NCBI GenBank assembly: GCA_030012235.1
Contig: JASCXY010000002.1
Span: forward strand, 1-55,331
Direction of reading: 5' to 3'
DNA: 55,331 nt
Origin: Balneolaceae bacterium ANBcel3
GTDB lineage: Bacteria; Bacteroidota; Rhodothermia; Balneolales; Natronogracilivirgulaceae
Below are positions 1 to 8,278 of the stretch, piece by piece. Every line of letters begins with the position of its first letter. Within the stretch, counting starts at the first letter, position 1. The notes under the pieces were generated by a model, which was not told where the DNA came from, ran no database searches, and saw nothing but the letters and a program-made list of their open reading frames with translations. The position numbers and the translations under genes are program-made.

Positions 1-357
1 CAGGGCGTGGTTACTTTCTATACCCAATTCTATGAGAAATCAAAAGGAAGACATGTTCTGGATGTTTGTACCTGTTTCAGCTGTCAGGTGTGCGGCGGAT
101 ATGACATGCTGAACTATATTGAAGAGAAGCTTGGAATTAAGGCCGGAGAAACCACCGAAGACGGATTGTTTTCTTTACAGTCGGTTGAATGTCTCGGAGC
201 ATGCGCTTATGCACCCATGCTTCAGGTAACGAACGATACGTATGTAAATCATCTGACAAAAGAAAAGATTGATACGCTCATTGAACATTTAAAAATGGGA
301 AAAGAAGTGCCCTTTGAATCCATGTCCCTGCCGCAACATCAAAAAGAGGATAAATGA
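1..357 (+). CDS. nuoE: NADH-quinone oxidoreductase subunit E (NuoE), 5'-truncated
   Basis: This is the C-terminal part of the thioredoxin-like [2Fe-2S] subunit of the complex I NADH-dehydrogenase arm. The frame is open to the first base of the window, so the real start lies upstream; the GTG at position 7 is an internal Val codon in the usual GV(V/A)TFY motif. The cluster ligands are visible as C-x4-C (VCTCFSC) and C-x3-C (ECLGAC), the NuoE pattern. Two extra cysteines make the first motif CxCxxCxxC, which is unusual. The stop codon overlaps the nuoF start in ATGA, so the two genes are probably translationally coupled. Identification is firm; only the N-terminus is missing. Confidence 0.95.
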   Translation, partial: QGVVTFYTQFYEKSKGRHVLDVCTCFSCQVCGGYDMLNYIEEKLGIKAGETTEDGLFSLQSVECLGACAYAPMLQVTNDTYVNHLTKEKIDTLIEHLKMGKEVPFESMSLPQHQKEDK

Positions 358-1652
358 GTATGAGGCCAGAAGATTGGAAACAATATAACCCCGTATTATT
401 GCCACCGATACCGAATCTGCATGATATTCAGGTATATGAAAAAAACTCCGGATACGACAGCCTTAAGAAGATCCTTGAGGATAAAGAGAACTGGAGTCCG
501 GCAGATGTAATACAGGAAGTAAAGGCGGCCAATATTCGGGGGCGTGGTGGTGCAGGATTCAACGCCGGGTTAAAGTGGTCCTTTATGCCGGAACCCGATG
601 GTAAGCCTCGTTATCTGGCGTGTAACGGAGATGAATCTGAACCCGGTACTTTCAAAGACCGCAAAATTTTTGAATACAATCCTCATTTATTTATCGAAGG
701 CGCTATTATAGCCGCTTATGCCATGCAGGTAGATGCCATTTATGTGTACATCCGGGGCGAGTACCGTGCATTCGTCCAAATGCTGCAAAAGGCCATCGAC
801 CAGGCCTATGAAAAAGGCTATCTCGGAAAAAATATTCTGGGATCGGGTTTTAGCGTCGAAATGTATACCCATATGGGAGCCGGAGCGTATATCTGCGGAG
901 AGGAGTCATCGTTGATGGAATCTCTCGAAGGCAAGCGGGGATATCCGCGTGTCAAGCCGCCCTTTCCGGCACAAAAAGGACTTTGGGGACGACCAACTAC
1001 GATTAATAACATTGAAACCTTGGCGAATGTCCCTTTGATTATACAGCATGGCGCGCCCTGGTACCTTGGAATTGGGAAAGAGACTCACCCCGGACCCGTT
1101 CTGTATGGTATTTCAGGTCATGTAAATCGCCCCGGTGTGTATGAATACCCCGCAGGTATGAATATCATGACGTTAATAAACGATGTCTGTGGTGGGGTTC
1201 GAAACGGGAAAAAACTCAAGGCCGTTATTCCCGGAGGCTCCTCTACACCTCCGTTGCGTGCCGATATGCTGGATGGTGTTTCTATGGATGCCGATTCTCT
1301 CAGAGAAGCTGGTTCGATGATGGGTACCGCAGGAATGCTCATTCTTGATGAAGATACCGATATGGTTGACCTCGTGTGGCGAATCTCTTATTTCTACGAC
1401 CATGAATCTTGCGGGCAATGTACTCCCTGCAGAGAAGGTACCGGATGGCTGCAAAAGACTCTTTTTAAAATTAAAAGCGGCCAGGGAGAATACCGGGATC
1501 TGGAAACATTGCTTTCTATTTGCAATGGAATGGAAGGAAGGACCATTTGCGCGTTGGCTGATGCGGCTGCCTGGCCTGTCCGGTATTCCATTGAGCGCTT
1601 TAGAGATGAATTTGAAAGCAAGTGTAAGAAAACCGTTTATGCCCTTGCTTAA
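354..1652 (+). CDS. nuoF: NADH-quinone oxidoreductase subunit F (NuoF), FMN and NADH binding
   Basis: This is the 432-residue complex I subunit that oxidises NADH through FMN and passes electrons to a [4Fe-4S] cluster; 432 residues is a normal length. The glycine-rich NADH/FMN loop GRGGAGF is at residues 63-69, followed by CNGDESEPGTFKDR. The signature GAYICGEESSLMESLEGKRG follows. The C-terminal cluster ligands are C353, C356 and C359 (SCGQCTPC), with C399 as the fourth (TICALADA). The start overlaps the nuoE stop by 4 bp, and nuoG follows after 51 bp. Nothing looks truncated or degenerate. Confidence 0.97.
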   Translation: MSMRPEDWKQYNPVLLPPIPNLHDIQVYEKNSGYDSLKKILEDKENWSPADVIQEVKAANIRGRGGAGFNAGLKWSFMPEPDGKPRYLACNGDESEPGTFKDRKIFEYNPHLFIEGAIIAAYAMQVDAIYVYIRGEYRAFVQMLQKAIDQAYEKGYLGKNILGSGFSVEMYTHMGAGAYICGEESSLMESLEGKRGYPRVKPPFPAQKGLWGRPTTINNIETLANVPLIIQHGAPWYLGIGKETHPGPVLYGISGHVNRPGVYEYPAGMNIMTLINDVCGGVRNGKKLKAVIPGGSSTPPLRADMLDGVSMDADSLREAGSMMGTAGMLILDEDTDMVDLVWRISYFYDHESCGQCTPCREGTGWLQKTLFKIKSGQGEYRDLETLLSICNGMEGRTICALADAAAWPVRYSIERFRDEFESKCKKTVYALA

Positions 1653-1703
1653 ATAAAGGATTAAAAACTGTAATACATATCAGGATAATTAACAGATCTG
1701 AAC

Positions 1704-3428
1704 ATGCCGGAAATTTTCATAGATAACCAAAGGTACACTTTTGACAAGCCCGGAAAGGTCCTGCAGTTTATGCTGGATCAGGGCCTTGATTTGCCTTTTT
1801 TCTGTTATCATCCCTCCCTTTCCATTCCAGCCAATTGTCGTCAATGTATGGTAAAGGCAGGTATGCCCGTGTACGATCGGGATAAGGGTATCTTTGAAAC
1901 AGACGAAGAAGGTAACCGCCTGATCAGATATTTTCCGAAACTTATGACCGCCTGTAACCTGGATATGTCGGACGGGATGGTTATACATACGCATCATTCC
2001 GATGAACTTGTGAAACAGGCGCAGGCCGATAATCTTGAGTTTATACTGATCAATCATCCGCTGGATTGTCCTATCTGTGATCAGGCCGGTGAATGTCCCC
2101 TTCAGATCCTTACCTATAAATACGGCCCTGAAGGCAGCCGCTTTGAACACAAAAAGGTTCACAAACCAAAATCTATACAACTCGGGCCAAGGGTTATTCT
2201 TGACGCTGAACGTTGTATCAATTGTACCCGATGTGTCAGATTCACCGATGAAATAAGTAAATCTCATCAGTTGAGTATTGTTTCCCGTGGGGATAAAAAC
2301 TATCCGCTTACGGCAGAAGGTGAATCTTTTGATGACCCTTATTCTCTTAATACAGTGGATATTTGTCCTGTTGGAGCGCTTACTTCTGCAGACTTCCGGT
2401 TCAAAGCCAGGGTATGGGAAATGAATCAGACTCCGGGTATTGATGTAAGTAATGGAAAAGGATGCAATACCTACATTTGGACCAGAGATAATCTCGTTCT
2501 TCGAATAACTCCCCGCTTCAATGAACATGTAAATGATCACTGGATGCCGGATAAAGGCCGGGAATATTATCGTGAGTTTAATGAGAATCGTGTCTCCGGG
2601 CCAAAGATTAAAGTGGGCAAAGAAGACCAGGTAGGATCTTCCTGGAATAATGCCATGCTTACTTTTAAGGAAACACTGGAAGCCGCTTCCCCTGAAAACG
2701 TACTTGTTATTGGTAGTCCCTACGCATCCTTGGAAGATAATTTTGCATTAAAAACCTTTGCAAGTCATTTGGGTATTACAGAAGCCTTTATTGTTCCTCA
2801 TATCATTGACGGATATGGCGATGGTTTACTCCTGGTGGATGATCAGGCACCCAATACCCAAGGTGCGGCATTGCTGGAATTTCAAAAAATATCAGCCTCT
2901 GAACTGAAAGAGCGAATTCTGAAAATGAAACCGGAAGCGATTGTATGTCTTGATGACCGCCTTCTGGATCGTGAAAGTACTCTGCAAGAGGTGTTCTCTT
3001 CTTCTTTTTCCATAGTTTTCGGTTCAAATATGACCAAAACTTCTCAACAAGCGGATGTGCTTATTCCTGTAACATGCGCTGCCGAGCATACGGCATCCTA
3101 TGTAAACTCTGAAGGAAGAATTCAGCGAACAGTTCCGGCAAAGGAAACGAAATATACTCACCGACGACTGAATCTGGAAATGTCCATGAGTCGGCTGGAT
3201 CATTTTGGAACCCGTTATGACAACTGGGTCAACGAGGATAATAAAATAGATTGTATACCAGCCTGGGAGTTCCTGGGTAAGGTAACGATTGAAAACAATC
3301 CGATTGTCTGGGAATCATCAAAAGATATGTTAGAACACCTGTCGGCTTCCCTCCCGGTTTTTGAAGGAGTGAGTTACCCTGCTATGGACAGTCAAAAAGG
3401 GATACAACTATCAATACCAAAATCTTAA
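1704..3428 (+). CDS. nuoG: NADH-quinone oxidoreductase subunit G (NuoG), short form
   Basis: This is the iron-sulfur wire subunit of complex I, located in the peripheral arm. The N-terminal ferredoxin-type [2Fe-2S] ligands are C34, C45, C48 and C84. They are followed by the H-x3-C-x2-C-x5-C motif (HPLDCPICDQAGEC) and by a CxxCxxC...C group (CINCTRC, then DICPVGAL). The remaining C-terminal part is a degenerate molybdopterin-oxidoreductase-like domain. At 574 residues the protein is much shorter than the roughly 900-residue enterobacterial form, because this last domain is reduced; a short NuoG is common outside Proteobacteria. It sits between nuoF and nuoH, 11 bp before nuoH. Confidence 0.95.
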   Translation: MPEIFIDNQRYTFDKPGKVLQFMLDQGLDLPFFCYHPSLSIPANCRQCMVKAGMPVYDRDKGIFETDEEGNRLIRYFPKLMTACNLDMSDGMVIHTHHSDELVKQAQADNLEFILINHPLDCPICDQAGECPLQILTYKYGPEGSRFEHKKVHKPKSIQLGPRVILDAERCINCTRCVRFTDEISKSHQLSIVSRGDKNYPLTAEGESFDDPYSLNTVDICPVGALTSADFRFKARVWEMNQTPGIDVSNGKGCNTYIWTRDNLVLRITPRFNEHVNDHWMPDKGREYYREFNENRVSGPKIKVGKEDQVGSSWNNAMLTFKETLEAASPENVLVIGSPYASLEDNFALKTFASHLGITEAFIVPHIIDGYGDGLLLVDDQAPNTQGAALLEFQKISASELKERILKMKPEAIVCLDDRLLDRESTLQEVFSSSFSIVFGSNMTKTSQQADVLIPVTCAAEHTASYVNSEGRIQRTVPAKETKYTHRRLNLEMSMSRLDHFGTRYDNWVNEDNKIDCIPAWEFLGKVTIENNPIVWESSKDMLEHLSASLPVFEGVSYPAMDSQKGIQLSIPKS

Positions 3429-3439
3429 CCTAGTTTCAG

Positions 3440-4438
3440 ATGGATCCTCTGATTTTTTCGATATTGGTCATGTTGGCCGTCGTCCTTTTATTTATGCTTC
3501 CTTCAGCAGCGGTTGCCGTATATGCTGAAAGACGCGTGTCGGCTTTTATACAAAACAGATATGGCCCTAATCGTGTTGGACCATTAGGCCTGTTTCAGCC
3601 TTTTGCAGATGTGATCAAGCTCTTTTTTAAAGAAGATATTATCCCCGATAAAGCCAATCGGGCTCTGTATATCCTTGCTCCGATGATTCCTGTAGCAACT
3701 GCCATTGTAACGGTTGCTGTTATACCATTCAGTGAATTTGTCTATATCACGGATCTGAATATTGGTGTGCTCTTTTTACTTGCTGTAGCTTCGCTTTCGG
3801 TCTATGGCGTAACATTGGCCGGCTGGGCATCAAACAGTAAATACTCGCTTTTAGGTGGACTACGATCTGCTGCTCAGATGATCAGCTATGAACTGCCTAT
3901 GGGTGTGGCACTGGCTTCGGTCATACTGTTTGCAGGCTCTCTAAGTGTAGTTGATATTGTTGGTTCGCAGGAAACCTGGTGGAATGTTTTCAGAAATCCT
4001 ATTGCATGCATCATTTTTATAGTGGCGGCCTTTGCAGAGGCCAATCGGACTCCCTTTGATCTTGTGGAAGCAGAGCAGGAACTGGTTGGCGGATTTCATA
4101 CAGAATACAGCTCCATGAAATTTGGCACCTTCTTTCTTGCGGAATATATGCACGTAGTAATCGCAAGTATGTTGATCACCACCTTTTTCTTCGGCGGGTA
4201 TCATCTCCCCTTTGCCGGATATTGGCTTCCAGAAATGGGGGTTATAGCTAAATCTGTCTTGGATATCTCGGTGTTTCTCGCAAAAACTACGTTTTGGGCC
4301 TTCGTCTTTATCTGGATTCGCTGGACACTTCCCCGATTCAAGTTTAATCAGTTGATGAGAATTGGTTGGTCAAGACTTCTTCCTCTCGGAATTATAAATT
4401 TTATAGTCATAGCGATTATTCTGTATTACCTGGGATAA
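3440..4438 (+). CDS. nuoH: NADH-quinone oxidoreductase subunit H (NuoH), membrane quinone-site subunit
   Basis: This is the complex I membrane subunit that joins the peripheral arm and forms part of the quinone channel. Its 332 residues contain about eight hydrophobic segments. The conserved cytoplasmic loops are visible: ERRVSAFIQNRYGPNRVGP near residue 30 and FAEANRTPFDLVEAEQELV near residue 195. Both are hallmarks of NuoH/ND1. It follows nuoG by 11 bp. In most bacteria nuoI comes next; here a 123-bp gap and mtaB follow, so the remaining subunits must be encoded elsewhere or be absent. Confidence 0.97.
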   Translation: MDPLIFSILVMLAVVLLFMLPSAAVAVYAERRVSAFIQNRYGPNRVGPLGLFQPFADVIKLFFKEDIIPDKANRALYILAPMIPVATAIVTVAVIPFSEFVYITDLNIGVLFLLAVASLSVYGVTLAGWASNSKYSLLGGLRSAAQMISYELPMGVALASVILFAGSLSVVDIVGSQETWWNVFRNPIACIIFIVAAFAEANRTPFDLVEAEQELVGGFHTEYSSMKFGTFFLAEYMHVVIASMLITTFFFGGYHLPFAGYWLPEMGVIAKSVLDISVFLAKTTFWAFVFIWIRWTLPRFKFNQLMRIGWSRLLPLGIINFIVIAIILYYLG

Positions 4439-4484
4439 GATCTTTAGCAGTACGAAAGATTTGTACGACTTCAGGAATACATTC

Positions 4485-4565
4485 ATGTCATTCCCGAACC
4501 AGGATATTCATTCAATAGATACCAATGAGTATCGGAATACATGTGAACAGGTCCTTTTAAAATGA
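4485..4565 (+). CDS. Possible 26-residue leader ORF ahead of mtaB
   Basis: The nuoH-mtaB gap holds an ATG-initiated frame of 26 codons. Its TGA stop overlaps the mtaB ATG in an ATGA arrangement, the geometry of translational coupling. The peptide is polar (it begins MSFPNQDIHS) and matches no family I know. There is no strong ribosome-binding site. An overlap of this kind can arise by chance, so this is only a candidate; the alternative is plain untranslated leader. Confidence 0.2.
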   Translation: MSFPNQDIHSIDTNEYRNTCEQVLLK

Positions 4566-5896
4566 ATCCGTTGAACGAACAATCACAAAGCGTTCTGAAA
4601 AAAATTGCGTTCTATACGCTGGGCTGTAAGCTGAACTTTGCTGAAACCTCGATGCTAAAGAAGGACTTTGATTCCGAACGGTTTCTGATAGTACCTTTTA
4701 AAAGCAAAGCAGATATTTATGTTATTAATACCTGTTCTGTCACAACAGATGCAGAAAGAGATTGCCGGAAAGTGGTCCGGCAGGCTTTACGAAAAAATCC
4801 TTCTGCATTTGTGGTTGTAACCGGTTGCTATGCGCAGTTGGATCCGGAAGTGATTGCCGGAATCGAGGGAGTTGATCTGGTTCTTGGTGCTAAAGAAAAG
4901 TTTGATATTGTAAAACACTCCAAAAACTTCAAGAAACACGATCAGGCCGTAATCCATCGAAAGGATGTAAATGAAGCGGTTGATTTCCATCATGCGTTCT
5001 CCTCCAGTGACCGCACCCGTGTTTTTCTGAAAATCCAGGATGGATGTGATTATAAATGTTCTTTTTGTACCATACCGCTGGCACGGGGTCAAAGTCGTAG
5101 CCCGTCTATTGAGGAAATCCTGGAGCAGGCTCGTATCGTTATTAAAGACGGGTATAAAGAGATTATTTTAACCGGTGTTAATGCGGGAGACTTTGGAAAA
5201 CAGACCGGCGAAACGTTCTATGAACTGCTTCTGGCGTTGGACAAGCTGGATGGTCTTGAAAGGATTCGAATTTCATCCATAGAACCCAACTTACTGAGTC
5301 ATGATATCATTGACCTGGCAGCCCGTTCAACCACGATTCAGCCTCATTTTCATATCCCTCTTCAAAGCGGTTCAGACCACATGCTGCGGATCATGAAAAG
5401 ACGCTACGACACGGCTTTGTACACGGATCGGGTAAAGAGTATCCGCGAGAAAATTCCAGATGCATGCATAGGTGTGGATGTTATTACAGGCCATCCCGGA
5501 GAAACACCGGAACTCTTTCAGGAAACGGTATCCTTTCTCCAGTCACTTGACATTTCCTATCTTCATGTCTTTACCTATTCTGAACGCCCGGATACTCTCT
5601 CTTATACCATGGAAAAGGCGGTGGATGTCAAAGAGCGAAAAAAAAGAACACATATTCTTAGAAATATTTCCAGGCAAAAGCGCTATGATTTTCATGTGAA
5701 GCATATCGGATCCATAAGACAGGTACTTATTGAAGATGAACAAACAAATGCGTATGCAGCCGGTTGGACGGATAATTATATCAGAGTTGTGCTTAAAAAG
5801 CCTGCGTTAAAAGTTAAATCGAGTCAAATAATTCAGTGTAAACTTATTGATACGGACGCTCATCAAGAAGCGGTTTTTGGCGATATTATTTCATAA
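4562..5896 (+). CDS. mtaB: tRNA (N6-threonylcarbamoyladenosine37-C2)-methylthiotransferase MtaB
   Basis: This radical-SAM enzyme adds a methylthio group to t6A at position 37 of ANN-decoding tRNAs. The N-terminal MTTase domain has its three cluster cysteines in LGCKLNFAE, NTCSVTTDAE and VTGCYAQ. The radical-SAM motif CxxxCxxC is C162, C166 and C169 (GCDYKCSFCTIP). A C-terminal TRAM-like segment is near residues 380-440. The LGCKLNFAE motif and 444-residue length favour MtaB over MiaB (which typically has LGCQMN) or RimO. The start is the ATG with AATCCG following; it overlaps a possible small leader ORF by 4 bp. The uracil-DNA glycosylase gene follows after 57 bp. Confidence 0.92.
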   Translation: MNPLNEQSQSVLKKIAFYTLGCKLNFAETSMLKKDFDSERFLIVPFKSKADIYVINTCSVTTDAERDCRKVVRQALRKNPSAFVVVTGCYAQLDPEVIAGIEGVDLVLGAKEKFDIVKHSKNFKKHDQAVIHRKDVNEAVDFHHAFSSSDRTRVFLKIQDGCDYKCSFCTIPLARGQSRSPSIEEILEQARIVIKDGYKEIILTGVNAGDFGKQTGETFYELLLALDKLDGLERIRISSIEPNLLSHDIIDLAARSTTIQPHFHIPLQSGSDHMLRIMKRRYDTALYTDRVKSIREKIPDACIGVDVITGHPGETPELFQETVSFLQSLDISYLHVFTYSERPDTLSYTMEKAVDVKERKKRTHILRNISRQKRYDFHVKHIGSIRQVLIEDEQTNAYAAGWTDNYIRVVLKKPALKVKSSQIIQCKLIDTDAHQEAVFGDIIS

Positions 5897-5953
5897 ATTC
5901 TACGGGAAAGTTGTACCTGTTTTTCATCCCGTAAATCAAATTAACAGACGGTA

Positions 5954-6694
5954 ATGGGTGATCGTGTTTTTGGGTTATTTGACGAAATAAGAGATTATTT
6001 TCAACAGGAAGAGAAGATGTACGGAGCCTTTTCCATGCCTGAAGAGAATCGCTTGTCTAAAGGCGCCGGGATCACTCAGGATCAGGTAGTTTCAGCAGAA
6101 GAATCAATAACTGATATGGAATCACTAAAAAAGGTAAAAACCCTGGATGAACTCAGGGAGTTGTGTGAACAAGCAGAAGAACTCAAAACAGATTTAGAGC
6201 AAACCAATCTGGTTTTTGGCTCCGGAAATCCGGAAGCTAAAATCATGTTTATTGGCGAAGCTCCCGGTGCAGAAGAGGATAAACAAGGATTGCCGTTTGT
6301 TGGAAGGGCCGGAAAGCTTCTTACAAAAATTATTGAATCGATTTCATTTACCAGGGAGCAGGTGTACATTGCCAATATTTTAAAACACAGGCCTCCTAAC
6401 AACAGAGACCCGCTTCCTGAAGAAAGAAAGCGAAGCCTCCCCTATTTGTATCGACAGATTGAATTGATACAGCCTGCTTTTATCGTTTGTTTGGGGCGAG
6501 TATCAGCGCAAACATTGTTGGAAACCCAGGAACCGATGAAAAATCTGAGAGGTCGTTTTCATTCTTTTCATAATGATTCCAACCTGTTGGTTACCTACCA
6601 TCCTGCAGCACTTCTACGAAATCCTGCCTGGAAAAAACATACCTGGGAAGATGTACAGATGCTTCGGAAAAAATATGATTCTATCTATGGTTGA
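5954..6694 (+). CDS. Family-4-type uracil-DNA glycosylase lacking the Fe-S cysteines
   Basis: A 246-residue member of the UDG superfamily, closest by eye to family 4 (UDGa), which removes uracil from DNA. Motif A is GEAPGAEED from residue 101, followed by [12 protein letters not shown]; motif C is HPAALLR at 216-222. An acidic N-terminal extension of about 65 residues precedes the core. Family 4 enzymes bind a [4Fe-4S] cluster through four cysteines. At the corresponding positions I read A74 and L77 (CxxC of the family), H145 (KCRPP becomes KHRPP) and R160/S161. The protein has only two cysteines in all, C71 and C179, so a four-Cys cluster cannot form. It lies between mtaB and dnaB, 45 bp before dnaB. 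Confidence 0.85.
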   Translation: MGDRVFGLFDEIRDYFQQEEKMYGAFSMPEENRLSKGAGITQDQVVSAEESITDMESLKKVKTLDELRELCEQAEELKTDLEQTNLVFGSGNPEAKIMFIGEAPGAEEDKQGLPFVGRAGKLLTKIIESISFTREQVYIANILKHRPPNNRDPLPEERKRSLPYLYRQIELIQPAFIVCLGRVSAQTLLETQEPMKNLRGRFHSFHNDSNLLVTYHPAALLRNPAWKKHTWEDVQMLRKKYDSIYG

Positions 6695-6739
6695 ACTCTC
6701 GAATAATGAAACGCACTTTTAATACAGGCTAAGAAATTC

Positions 6740-8278
6740 ATGGCAAAAAACGATCCAAAAAGAAAGAAAGAGGCTTCCTCCTATTTTGAAACTTCCGGAA
6801 GGATCCCTCCTCAGGCTGTTGAGGTTGAAGAAGCCATTCTTGGCAGTATGCTGATTGATAACGAAGCTGTGGATACCGCATTGGATGTGTTAAAGCCGGA
6901 GGATTTTTATAAATCGGCGCACAGGCACATATTTGAAACCATTGCCAAACTGAATGGAAGAAACAACCCGATAGATATTTTGACGGTTGAAAGTGAATTA
7001 AGAGATCAGGAGTTGCTTGAAACGATTGGAGGTACAGGTTATCTCTCAGATTTAACCCGAGCTGTAACTTCTGCGGCAAACATTGAATATCATTGTCAAA
7101 TTGTAGCTGAAAAAGCACTAAAAAGACACTTGATTATTGGGTGTACCGATATCATTCAGGAGGCCTATGATACTACCAGTGATTCTTTTGAAGTGCTTGA
7201 TGCCGCCGAGAAACGTATTTATGATATCACAAACTCAAGAACGCACTCCGGCCAAAGAAACCTGCCGGATCTGCTAAAAGGGACCATAGAATATCTTGAA
7301 GAAATACGGGGTAAAAAACAGGGTATTACCGGTATCCCTACCGGCCTGGAAGTAGACTCTATGACTGCCGGATGGCAAAAAGGAGATTTAATTATTATCG
7401 CTGCAAGGCCATCCATGGGAAAAACGGCTTTTACACTTACTGCAGCAAGAAATGCCGCTCTTCATCAGGATCCGGAAAAACAGACCGGTGTTGCCTTGTT
7501 CAGCCTTGAAATGTCGGATCAGGCACTGGTGCAAAGATTGCTGACTATGGAAGGCCGGATTGACGCTCAAAAGGCCAGAACCGGTAAACTGGATGATTCA
7601 GAGTTTAAAAAACTGATAGAAGCCGCCGGAAGGCTACATACGGCTCCTGTTTTTATTGATGATACTCCATCAATCAGTATCATGGAAATGAGATCCAAGT
7701 GCCGCCGTTTAAAAAGTGAACACGACATCGGACTGATCATTGTGGATTACTTGCAGCTGATGACTGGAATGCAAAATGATCGACAAAACCGGGAACAGGA
7801 AATTGCCGGTATTTCACGAGGCTTAAAAGCACTTGCCAAAGAACTGGATGTGCCGGTTATAGCGCTTTCACAGCTCAGCAGAGCCGTAGAGCAGCGTGGC
7901 GGAGATAAACGTCCACAACTTAGTGATTTACGTGAATCTGGCTCTATTGAACAGGATGCGGATGTGGTCTGTTTTCTTTATCGTCCGGAGTATTATAACA
8001 TTGCAACCGATGATCAGGGAAATTCAACGGAAGGTGTTGCAGAACTCATCATAGGAAAACAAAGAAACGGCCCGGTTGGTACGGTGAGCCTGCATTTTGT
8101 TAAAAACTATGCCCGGTTTGAAAACCTGGCAAGATCGTTTGATAATCAGCCGTATATCGAATCCGGGCATGAAGACCCTGTTCGGGGAGATGATGTTTCA
8201 CCGGATGAGAGCAGTGAACAGCGGGCGCGTAAAACGGGCTTTACCCCTCCTCCGGACGATGAGGATTCTCCTTTTTAA
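6740..8278 (+). CDS. dnaB: Replicative DNA helicase DnaB
   Basis: This is the hexameric 5'-3' helicase of the replication fork. The N-terminal DnaB domain starts near residue 20 (PPQAVEVEEAILGSML). The RecA-like domain has Walker A around K228 (RPSMGKTAF) and Walker B/H3 at IIVDYLQLM. Sensor and arginine-finger regions are seen in ALSQLSRAVEQR and DLRESGSIEQDAD. The length, 512 residues, is normal and no intein is present. The C-terminus is an acidic, proline-rich tail (PPPDDEDSPF). The last 38 bp overlap the 3' end of the convergent glycosyltransferase gene. Confidence 0.97.
   Translation: MAKNDPKRKKEASSYFETSGRIPPQAVEVEEAILGSMLIDNEAVDTALDVLKPEDFYKSAHRHIFETIAKLNGRNNPIDILTVESELRDQELLETIGGTGYLSDLTRAVTSAANIEYHCQIVAEKALKRHLIIGCTDIIQEAYDTTSDSFEVLDAAEKRIYDITNSRTHSGQRNLPDLLKGTIEYLEEIRGKKQGITGIPTGLEVDSMTAGWQKGDLIIIAARPSMGKTAFTLTAARNAALHQDPEKQTGVALFSLEMSDQALVQRLLTMEGRIDAQKARTGKLDDSEFKKLIEAAGRLHTAPVFIDDTPSISIMEMRSKCRRLKSEHDIGLIIVDYLQLMTGMQNDRQNREQEIAGISRGLKALAKELDVPVIALSQLSRAVEQRGGDKRPQLSDLRESGSIEQDADVVCFLYRPEYYNIATDDQGNSTEGVAELIIGKQRNGPVGTVSLHFVKNYARFENLARSFDNQPYIESGHEDPVRGDDVSPDESSEQRARKTGFTPPPDDEDSPF

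Noticed and set aside
1689-2540. A long open frame (283 codons) on the (-) strand opposite nuoG
   Set aside because: It is fully antisense to a well-supported nuoG with all cluster cysteines. Its product shows no recognisable family or domain pattern.
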